Source: Lujinxingiaceae bacterium (GTDB lineage Bacteria; Myxococcota_A; Bradymonadia; Bradymonadales; Bradymonadaceae). From it: DNA of 64,000 nucleotides. The notes under the pieces are model-generated. The model ran no database searches, was not told the DNA's origin, and saw only the letters and a list, made by a program, of their open reading frames with translations. A program made the translations under genes and the position numbers. Of this stretch, positions 54,501-60,433 are shown piece by piece (position 1 is the first letter of the stretch; every line of letters begins with the position of its first letter). Location: NCBI GenBank assembly GCA_013697635.1, contig JACCWM010000038.1:1-64000 (forward strand). The letters run 5' to 3'.

Positions 54501-56232
54501 ATGCCCCACCGATGAAGAGGCGCAGGCCTGGAATTGTCGCCAGAGCGGAGACGGGCTGATTGGGCTGGGCGGTAGCCGGTGGGGTACCCAATATTTTAGT
54601 CGTCACCGAGCTCAACGGTGAGGTCACATCATAGGCGACGAGATATTGATTGGCCGTGGTGCCTTCGGCCTGCCCGAAATCTCCACCGACAAAGAGCGTA
54701 TTGTTGTCGAAAATCAGCGCACGAACTGAGCTACTGATGCCATCGATGTTAGGCCTCCATGAGCTGATCTTGCCCGTGGCCTTCTCAATTGCCGCGAGCT
54801 TGTTGCGGTATGCGATGTTGGCGAACTCGAAGCTGCCGCCGACGAAGAGCTTGCTGGAGACGGCCAACAAGGTGAAGACCGTGCCTGAGGCCGTGGTGTC
54901 GAACTCACCGCCGACGTTTCCTTCCCAGCCCTCGACCAATTTGGTGCCAACATTGATGGCCACGACCTTTCCGCGACGGTGGATTTGGTTGGAGTCCGTC
55001 GCCTGCGTGAAGTTACCACCGACGTATAATAGATTATTGCTCACGCTCATGGTGTGAATCACGCCGTTGAACGTCACGTTCAGCGAGTCTTCGTCGTCGG
55101 GATTGGCCGAGCTTAGATCGTAGAAAACCACCTTCAGCATTTCACCGCCGACATACAGCCTGGAACCGCCAACCGCTAAGCTCATGACAGCATCGCCCGG
55201 GGAAGCAGCCCAGCTATCCAGTGCCCCCGTGACCAGATCAAAGCGGGCTAGATTTGCGTGACTGGAGTTGCTATCAACAGCATCGAACACACCACCGAGG
55301 TAGAGGTGGTTGCCTTCGACGAGCAAGACATGCGCATTGGCAAGACCGCCGGCCATCGTGATTGGCGGTGGCGAAAATACCGTGTTCACTGCTCCCTCGG
55401 GGAGATCAAGGGCGGCGAGCTTCGAGCGTGTTTCAATGCCGATTTCGGTAAAATCACCGCCGACATAGAGGAGGTCGTTGGCCACGGCCAGCGCCCTAAC
55501 CTTGTCATTGGGCTGGGGTTTGAAAAGCGGGTTTCGGGTACCGTCCGCGGTATTAAAAGCGACCAGATTCGTAAAACCATCGAAAGCAAACTCGCCGCCA
55601 ACATAGAGCCAGCCATTATGAATGACCAGGCTCGAGACCTTGCCGGCGCCGAGCCCACCGGCCGGCACCCATGGGCTCAGCGCACCGTTCGCGTCGATGC
55701 GGGCGAGGCCGGCGCGATTCTGGCCGCCGATCTCGGTGAAATCACCGCCGACGAACAGGCCGCCGGCGCCGTCGGAGATGGCGACGCGTACTTCGTTGTT
55801 GGCGACGTCGGGCCAGTTGAAGTCGATGCTCGAATCGTCGGTGTTGTAGGCGACCAGCCCGCGCACGTTGTAGCCGACGCGCGCGAAATCGCCACCGAGG
55901 AAGACGTGATCGTTGTTTTGCGCGATCGCACGCACAATTTCTCGCACCATCGGAAAGCGTCGGTTGAGATAACCGTCGTACTGCGCGCAGCCCGAGCAGC
56001 TCGCAAAGGCTTCGCGCGCCGATCGTGAGGGGAGCGCGACGTTGAGCAGCGGCGGTGGCGTATCAATTGTGCCAGCGTCGAGATCGACCCCGGCGTCCAT
56101 CGTGTCCGTGTCGGCCCCGTTGAGCTCCGAACCAAAGGGCGCAAGGCAGGAGTTCAGCGCCAAGAGCACGAACAAAAGCAAAGCAAGTGAGCCAAGCCGG
56201 CGCATCGGCAACTTCAACCAATTCTCAAACAT
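48583..56232 (-). CDS. Giant mosaic surface lipoprotein 2 (beta-propeller, RCC1-like, kelch-like, Cys repeats)
   Basis: 2549 aa. ATG 56232 (AGAGG 7 nt upstream) opens a signal with lipobox LALNSC (Cys29) and a Thr/Asp linker. Domains in order: about 800 residues of LYVGGDF-type propeller repeats; Cys-rich CNDGNPCTDDSCDDGTC units; six to seven RCC1-like repeats (YRQVSAGRNASCAL...IECWG); six kelch-like repeats (MAYDSARQRIVLFGGRNG); eight Cys-rich repeats (CYEGTCFGNC); then the same C-terminal module as its two paralogs (CDNRDNNCDGQVDEASAMRF, SDLMFVSWYDDWAP). It ends PGAACATAGG, a membrane helix and RRRRVR, a MYXO-CTERM-like anchor. It has both a lipid-type N-terminus and a C-terminal anchor. 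Confidence 0.92.
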   Translation of the reverse strand: MFENWLKLPMRRLGSLALLLFVLLALNSCLAPFGSELNGADTDTMDAGVDLDAGTIDTPPPLLNVALPSRSAREAFASCSGCAQYDGYLNRRFPMVREIVRAIAQNNDHVFLGGDFARVGYNVRGLVAYNTDDSSIDFNWPDVANNEVRVAISDGAGGLFVGGDFTEIGGQNRAGLARIDANGALSPWVPAGGLGAGKVSSLVIHNGWLYVGGEFAFDGFTNLVAFNTADGTRNPLFKPQPNDKVRALAVANDLLYVGGDFTEIGIETRSKLAALDLPEGAVNTVFSPPPITMAGGLANAHVLLVEGNHLYLGGVFDAVDSNSSHANLARFDLVTGALDSWAASPGDAVMSLAVGGSRLYVGGEMLKVVFYDLSSANPDDEDSLNVTFNGVIHTMSVSNNLLYVGGNFTQATDSNQIHRRGKVVAINVGTKLVEGWEGNVGGEFDTTASGTVFTLLAVSSKLFVGGSFEFANIAYRNKLAAIEKATGKISSWRPNIDGISSSVRALIFDNNTLFVGGDFGQAEGTTANQYLVAYDVTSPLSSVTTKILGTPPATAQPNQPVSALATIPGLRLFIGGAFTSVGALSRAGLASFNISSNPFALEGWNPSHQLAAAPLALAVMNDNLFVGGEFNLLASSWTRRCLAAFFINSNDLAGTPLSNFMNCSDVSDRVNALHVSNGRLYAGGKFNSLGNQPRMNLAFFTGYSFPDPAFIFNTNAEVFSLASDSTRLYIGGKFSSISAQPREQLAAVTIPPAPYALDSWAPSVDGTGAIRAIAAFPEHVVVGGDFIGVDNSRAVNLAALLPAASGCQCLLPECDVNTDCNDGNPCTDDSCDDGTCVSAPNLVCSPCTNATVMMDCPTPAEPCIQLSCLNGECTYDASGCVGCLANSDCSDADPCTANVCNAGTCHFPLNYDCGGIQLSAGFDHNCMLDTDGKIQCWGNDFDDSGLPGKVSNRPTASGYRQVSAGRNASCALTGGGAIECWGILPAAAPPGLGYRQISVGGNHACAVTSNNIVQCWGSAAFASSQNFFQVSAGAQHTCAIDFDGDVHCWGLTTNGQAPPLVAGPFKQVSAGQIHSCGLRTDGSISCWGGSIPGFPPHAVAVPPTGFNYTRISGGLGNFHSCAIKDDDLIECWGINNSDDSINDTPTSGTYRYVSAGDGHTCAVATNETIVCWGTNTLGQGHAAQCPINSDCTDTDECTDTFCAKGWDRVSMTTTMGARLFPAMAYDAARSQMLLFGGTDNRLWQWSGALWSPVTGSGLDLRTETAMVYDSARQRIVLFGGRNGAVRLGDTHEWDGTSWAKVSETGPSKRYLHAMAYDSARKRVVLYGGSTDDGASDETWEWNGAIWTQRAVSGPKKLQTHTMAYDAERGVTVLLGGTTDGSTAVDEMWEWDGTTWTGPITSTNALSDLNPAPRRTNAMAYDSARKVTMVFSGNTGSANPPQDTWQWDGTHWLQIETPIAPAGRHASAMAYDEKRGVTVLFGGTFGSDFLDTWEWHGAPGTCTSVDVCGTCPALCPAMEACWEGSCFPTCDEDDDCDDPQICFDGRCAVDACRDVNCQGTTSCYLGSCYDVCADDTNCIIGDNCYDASRCAPTACSGVQCQSGLECYEGTCFGNCSTDVDCDPDHFCYSGRCATSVCEGVQCQLGAQCYEGTCFGTCSEDPDCDPNHYCFEERCVLDACEFLECSAGSECYQGTCFGTCVDDVDCEEDHFCYSGRCAPNACEDVRCGNGTECYGGSCFETCEDDDDCADPLKCFNMRCSLSPCDGMQCAGQEVCHEGQCFEVCGEDDKCKPDHHCFLGFCTQDECDTPNKVACHPGQVCHQGSCFDQCLGAEPCKEPLLCFEGRCAANSCAAKLEDYDSEHVYRQMSGHYPTAFQRSTPWMRPRPVILGGTLANLASAIEGHISALIPPLAKGRGRVILFAHPESGRYAVVLMHGKNSGDQGPAGASYSIRYGEDTTAPLLRTYGAVTQILTNDDFQHHQVQIETNDSLGNVGGVALISLPADKPWNLYINAAFRGDVSRWEIYSAEANRWFELDMSEELTIKNVNITPDVVLSREVGVAACLAAESGAGRHGICSRGTVTNCKSGLLVCDQTVSPWDFEACDNRDNNCDGQVDEASAMRFPMVQLRHSGNANWQPWPTIDQSTAAPTFLNYTPHNTDAWEGSTAAMRLEDGSVGLQAANRSLLFFHRDLARGIVSMPMIHGARTSGAPAIATSKVEAQFEFQGELDAYYDFSDLMFVSWYDDWAPASETLKRDPVPKTAKYDEYKLEWSVRSWTSGGETQRESDSGVMQITWPHGGSLRPLRFDLDINLAADVGDWRIYAPYWVLRGMDASKKLEVRIEQVPAAETLCMSNTDFEGCRATNYVCRAGGVAFCPTPTDETCGGCRDHDGDGYPGFHKDLCPDGDDCDDTDAAVNPGAIEVCDGTDKNCDGVVDGLAAPACPNGQATCGPEMCEYRSACTCPTGPGSCFCSSALDDDESATNDPSTHLPAASAPASEQLLDPLAHEPSATAPGAACATAGGLTDTNPSGLPWIALVAACVGALIGRRRRVR

Positions 56233-56336
56233 TTATGTGCCTCTTCGGCCGTCTAACACATGCCTGGGCCAGACTAAAAATAGACGAATTGTCTTAAGGT
56301 GTGACATGTTACGCTGCTTATCGCATGGACCCGTGG

Positions 56337-56367
56337 TAAAGGTGTCCTGGGTGCGAAAGCACCTTTA
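56337..56367. promoter_or_regulatory. Alternative hairpins in the divergent intergenic region
   Basis: TAAAGGTG (56337-56344) can pair with CACCTTTA (56360-56367), or GGTGC (56350-56354) with GCACC (56359-56363) around a GAAA tetraloop; the two exclude each other. The region 56233-56544 between the giant gene and the kinase operon is AT-richer than its surroundings and holds no gene. A TATAGT hexamer near 56397 could be a -10 box, without a clear -35. Confidence 0.35.
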
Positions 56368-56544
56368 TAAGAAATGCGAAATCAACGTGAGATGGACTAT
56401 AGTGTACTAGCCTACGGAAAGCAAAGCTCACGGCATATCGAGATGGGCCCGATTCGCTTGAATTATTGCAGTTGAGCGTGTTCAAAAAGCGGGCGTGAGT
56501 GTATCGTTGGCAACCTTGTCAATCGATCCGAGAACAGAAGGTCG

Positions 56545-58383
56545 GTGGTGTCGATACGAATCAATGATCTACAGCTTGACGAAGGGGTGATCGTCGAGGA
56601 GCGCTACAAGATCCTTCGCAAGATTGGCGCTGGCGGCTTTGCGAAAGTGTTCGCAGCGCGTGACTCCAATGTGGAGCGCGACGTCGCGATCAAATTTCTC
56701 GATGTGCACACCGGCCAGCGCAGCCCCGATCAGATCGCCAATTTGCTCGCGCGCTTCAAGCGTGAGGCAACGGTCGCCGCCCAACTCAGCCATCCCAACG
56801 TGGTCAATGTCTTTGATTTCGGCATCATCGATGCCGGCGGTCCGGTGCCCTACATTGTCATGGAGCTCTTGAACGGCCAGGATCTCGACGAGTATCTGCA
56901 GCGCGAGGGCGCGCTCGATGTGCGCCGGGCGATCCGCCTCTTCATCCCCTGTTTGGAAGGGCTGGGCGAAGCCCATCGCCTGGGCGTGGTGCACAAGGAT
57001 CTCAAGCCGGCCAACCTGTTCTTGTCGCAGCCGGGCAAGCGCTCGGAGATGTTGCGTCTGGTCGATTTCGGCATCGCTCACTTCGATCACGACGCCAGCG
57101 GCGAGCGCTTGACGGCCTCTGGCGAGATTTTGGGCACCCCGCAGTATTTGCCCCCGGAGTATATCAAGCAGCAGTTGGTCAGCCCGGCCTTTGACATCTA
57201 TCAGATGGGCCTGATTTTGGCCGAGGCGCTCAGCGGCGTGACCGTGGTCAACGAGACCAATCCCTTTCGCTGCATCATGCGCCACAGCCAGGGTGACATC
57301 GAGGTGCCGGCCCCCTGGGCCGATACGGTGCTCGGCCCGGTGATCAAGCGCGCGGTGGCGATGGATCACACCCGCCGCTATGTTGATGGCTACGCCATGG
57401 CCGATGCCCTGGCCGCGATCGATCTCAAGGCGCTGCCGACCCCCGAGCAGCTCAAGGACTGGCATGCCGGCCGACGCTCGGGCGGGAGCAAGACGCGCAG
57501 CTCGGCGGAGCTCGTCGGCGGCGTCGCCTCGACCGACTCGATGGGTTGGCGTGAGCCCATGGCTTTTGATGCGACGGTCGAGGCGCCGTCCGCCGTGATC
57601 GCCAAGGCGGTCGCACGCGATTTGCCGGTCCAGTCTACGCAGCGCGGCGGCCAAGGCGCGCAGGCCTCGGCGATTGCCGCCTCGCAAAAGCCGCAGCCCG
57701 TGCACCACTCTGGAGCTGCAGCCGCCCCGATAGCCCTGCCCCAAACCCAACCCCCAGCACAATCCGTGAGCGAGATCGGCCCGGCTGCGCAACCCGCCGA
57801 CGCATTGCAGAGTCAGCGATGGATGCTGTTGGTCATCGCGCTTTGCGTTGTCGTAGCGCTCGGGTTCGTGATCTTGCTGGTCATGACCGATGACCCAAAG
57901 GTCGAGCCCGCCTTGGCTTTGTCCGCCGAGCTCGAAGTTGCCGCGCCAAAGATCGAAGACTTGCCAGAGCTGGCCAAGGTCGTCGAGCCCGTCGTGCCCG
58001 CAAAGCTGGAGCCCGCCGTCGAGGTCATCGAAAAACCGGTCGAGCCCATCGACGTGCGAATCGAGGTTACGCCTTCTTTTGCCCACGTCATCGTCAACGA
58101 AAATAGCCTCGGCCCGGTGCCTTCTGTTCGCTTCGATGGTCCCAAAGCCGGGCGCGTCACCGTCGTGGCGAGCGCGCCCGGCTTTGAGCCCGTGACATTT
58201 TCGCTGAGCCCGTCCGATGCGCCGGTGTTGCGCCTGGCATTGAAAGCGCTGCCGGCCAAGCCCGTAGCCGAGAAGACCGCTGTTCGCCCGCCTCGAGAGA
58301 CCAAAACCTCGACCACGCCACCGCGCGAAGATCCACCCGAGGTCAAAAAGACGGCACCACAAGAGTTCTTGATCGCGCCGTGA
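56545..58383 (+). CDS. Membrane Ser/Thr protein kinase with PEGA-like extracytoplasmic domain
   Basis: 612 aa from GTG 56545 (or GTG 56548; AAGG just upstream). The kinase domain (about 20-285) has Gly loop IGAGGFAKVF, Lys50 in VAIK, VVHKDLKPANLF (His150; HKD in place of HRD) and LVDFGIAHF. The missing Arg makes it a non-RD kinase, so activation-loop control may differ. A Pro/Ala/Gln-rich linker reaches a membrane helix near 426-446 (LLVIALCVVVALGFVILLV). The outer part has a PEGA-like sandwich (VRIEVTPSFAHVIVNENSLG ... VVASAPGFEPVTF). First gene of a three-gene overlapping operon. Confidence 0.93.
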   Translation: MVSIRINDLQLDEGVIVEERYKILRKIGAGGFAKVFAARDSNVERDVAIKFLDVHTGQRSPDQIANLLARFKREATVAAQLSHPNVVNVFDFGIIDAGGPVPYIVMELLNGQDLDEYLQREGALDVRRAIRLFIPCLEGLGEAHRLGVVHKDLKPANLFLSQPGKRSEMLRLVDFGIAHFDHDASGERLTASGEILGTPQYLPPEYIKQQLVSPAFDIYQMGLILAEALSGVTVVNETNPFRCIMRHSQGDIEVPAPWADTVLGPVIKRAVAMDHTRRYVDGYAMADALAAIDLKALPTPEQLKDWHAGRRSGGSKTRSSAELVGGVASTDSMGWREPMAFDATVEAPSAVIAKAVARDLPVQSTQRGGQGAQASAIAASQKPQPVHHSGAAAAPIALPQTQPPAQSVSEIGPAAQPADALQSQRWMLLVIALCVVVALGFVILLVMTDDPKVEPALALSAELEVAAPKIEDLPELAKVVEPVVPAKLEPAVEVIEKPVEPIDVRIEVTPSFAHVIVNENSLGPVPSVRFDGPKAGRVTVVASAPGFEPVTFSLSPSDAPVLRLALKALPAKPVAEKTAVRPPRETKTSTTPPREDPPEVKKTAPQEFLIAP

Positions 58384-59264
58384 AGCACAGACCATTGAAG
58401 CAGGGAAGATTGGCGAGTATGGAACCAATGATGTTCAAAGTACGGCAGATGGGTTGGCTCGTTTGCGCAGTCGTTTTGTCGTGGTCGCTCGAGGCCCGCG
58501 CACAGGAATCGGCCAAGGAGACTCCGGCTCAACACGATCTAAACCGCGCTGGCGTCGAGGCGGTCATCGCCAAAGACTATGATCGGGCGATCGGTTTGTT
58601 TAATTCGTCGATCGCGCTGGGTGATCTCAACATCACCCGGCTCAATCTGGGACGCGCCCATCAGCGCGCCGGCCATTGCAAGGATTCGGCGAAATCTTAC
58701 AACGCCGTCTTTGATGCGCCGCGCGTGGCGGCTCCCTCACCGCGCGAGATCGAAGCCCTGGCGCGCCAATACCTCACCGAGCTCGAGCGCGATTGCCCCG
58801 GCGAGATCGTCGTCGTCTGTGATCCCGACACGATCAAGCTCTATCTGAACACGCGCGGCCCCTTGCCCTGCGGCAATGAGCCGGTCGAGGTCGCAGGCGG
58901 CGAGCTCGTGGTCAAAGGTGTGCTCGGAGCCGTCGAAAAGGAGGTCGTCGTCCAGGTCAAAGGTCTGCAGCGTCAGTTCATCGATATGACGATCGTGGGA
59001 GCTGGTGGCCCGAAAGACCCGATCGTCGAGATCCCCGTGCCAGCGCAGCCGACACCGCGCGGCTGGGCGCGAAACGGGCCGATCTGGCTTGCCGGCGGCG
59101 CCGTCCTGCTCGCTGGCGGCATCTATCTCGACTACGACAATTACACCAATGGCCTGGGCAGCAACGGCGAGATCGATGGTCGCGATCTGGTACCGCTGCC
59201 CTTTTATTTCGTGGGTAGCGCGGCTGTGGTCTGGGCCGTCACGCAGATTTGGTCCCAACTATGA
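58380..59264 (+). CDS. Exported TPR-like protein with membrane segments, kinase operon
   Basis: Up to 294 aa. GTG 58380 overlaps the kinase stop (GTGA); ATG 58419, 58428 or 58431 are alternative starts nearer the signal peptide (MGWLVCAVVLSWSLEARAQ). Residues about 55-135 resemble TPR units (LNRAGVEAVIAKDYDRAIGL, TRLNLGRAHQRAGHCKDSAK). A beta-rich PEGA-like part follows with two Cys (VVVCDPDTIKLYLN, LPCGNEPVEV). Two hydrophobic segments end it (IWLAGGAVLLAGGIYL, YFVGSAAVVWAVTQIW). TPR-plus-PEGA proteins next to kinases are frequent in Myxococcota. Function unknown; translational coupling ties it to the kinase. Confidence 0.8.
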   Translation: MKHRPLKQGRLASMEPMMFKVRQMGWLVCAVVLSWSLEARAQESAKETPAQHDLNRAGVEAVIAKDYDRAIGLFNSSIALGDLNITRLNLGRAHQRAGHCKDSAKSYNAVFDAPRVAAPSPREIEALARQYLTELERDCPGEIVVVCDPDTIKLYLNTRGPLPCGNEPVEVAGGELVVKGVLGAVEKEVVVQVKGLQRQFIDMTIVGAGGPKDPIVEIPVPAQPTPRGWARNGPIWLAGGAVLLAGGIYLDYDNYTNGLGSNGEIDGRDLVPLPFYFVGSAAVVWAVTQIWSQL

Positions 59265-60418
59265 AACTCTCGAGGGTCTGCGTGCCTGCGATCGCTGATA
59301 TGCGCTTTCTTTTCGTAATGGTCCTGGCCCTGGCGCTCGCCGCCTCGGGCTGCTCGTTGATGGACGGACTGTTCAACGATCCGGCGGCGGCGATCGCGGA
59401 TGTCGCGTCGGATGTCGCGTCCGATATCGCGTCCGATATCGCGTCCGATATCGTGTCCGATATAGCGGCCGACACCGTATCGGATGCAAAACAAGACACC
59501 AGCAGGCCCGACATTGTTTCAGACGACGCTGGCGCCGACCCAGACGTGGATGCCGGCCCATGCACGCCAAATTGTACGGGCAAGTGCTCTGGCGACGATG
59601 GCTGTGGCGTTGCATGTCCTCCCGTCGATTGCCAGATTCCGCAGACCTGCGGCGGCGGCGAGGTTGAGAACGTCTGTGGTTGCACACCGGATTGCGAGGG
59701 CACGTGCGGCGGCGATGGCTGTGGCGGTAAGTGTCCGGGACCGGATTGGGGACAAGAATTACGTGGTGATTGTGATCTCGTCAGTCAATCCGGCTGCACT
59801 GGCAATCAAAGATGCGAAATTCAGATCGATGCCGGTGAACGAGTCAGGAAATGCGGAACCATAGGGTCAAATTTAGTAGAACCGGGCGGTTCTTGTAACA
59901 CAAGCGGAAGCCCAAAGTGCGCCGTGGGAAGTGTCTGCAGGGGGGGGCCCCCGCCTGCACTGCCCGGCCCCATCTGCTCGCGCTTTTGCGATTTGAATAC
60001 CAATCAAGGCTGCACAGACGATGAGTTCTGTGTGCGCACGTCAGGTTGGGACTTTGGCGTGGTGGGACTATGTGTGCGGCGCTGTAATCCCTATGCCGAG
60101 TGTATATCGTGTCCGGAGGGTCAGATGTGTGCGGCCGCTTTCGAATACGTCGCGGATCCCAAGGCGACCTGTAGGCCTAAGTTTCGCTACGTTCTAAACG
60201 AGCCAAACCCGGGAAGCGAGTATTTGAAGATTTGCAATTTGCTCCAGACCGATTTGGAGGGCAGTGGCTGCGCGCCGGGTTTGACCTGCTATCCGACGGC
60301 CGACATGCAGCGATGCGTCAAGCCCTGCCAGGACGACGAAGGCTGTGTTGCTCTGCCCGGCCCCGCTCGCACCTGCGGTCAGCCCGTGGGCGAGTGGGGA
60401 CTGCGCTATTGCGAATGA
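59261..60418 (+). CDS. Cys-rich lipoprotein, third gene of the kinase operon
   Basis: 385 aa. ATG 59261 overlaps the previous stop (ATGA). The signal ends in lipobox LAASGC. The linker holds a repeated ASDI/ASDV stretch coded by 12-bp tandem units. Two units of C-x-P-x-C-x-G-K/T-C-G-x-D-G-C-G-G follow (CTPNCTGKCSGDDGCG and CTPDCEGTCGGDGCGG). The rest is disulfide-type Cys-rich sequence with WDFGVVGLCVRRCNPYAEC and CVKPCQDDEGC. Probably anchored on the outer membrane. The operon with a kinase and a TPR-like protein suggests it is a sensor or target; that is inference. Confidence 0.85.
   Translation: MKLSRVCVPAIADMRFLFVMVLALALAASGCSLMDGLFNDPAAAIADVASDVASDIASDIASDIVSDIAADTVSDAKQDTSRPDIVSDDAGADPDVDAGPCTPNCTGKCSGDDGCGVACPPVDCQIPQTCGGGEVENVCGCTPDCEGTCGGDGCGGKCPGPDWGQELRGDCDLVSQSGCTGNQRCEIQIDAGERVRKCGTIGSNLVEPGGSCNTSGSPKCAVGSVCRGGPPPALPGPICSRFCDLNTNQGCTDDEFCVRTSGWDFGVVGLCVRRCNPYAECISCPEGQMCAAAFEYVADPKATCRPKFRYVLNEPNPGSEYLKICNLLQTDLEGSGCAPGLTCYPTADMQRCVKPCQDDEGCVALPGPARTCGQPVGEWGLRYCE
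59405..59476. repeat. 12-bp in-frame tandem repeat (GCGTCCGATATC)
   Basis: About six units, three of them identical in the middle and diverging outward, code for ASDI/ASDV in the lipoprotein linker. In-frame 12-bp units allow length change without frameshift. Confidence 0.85.
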
Positions 60419-60433
60419 AGTGACGCCTGGGTC

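Noticed and set aside
56569-58428. Open frame of 619 codons opposite the kinase gene
   Set aside because: Antisense shadow of a kinase with all motifs in place.
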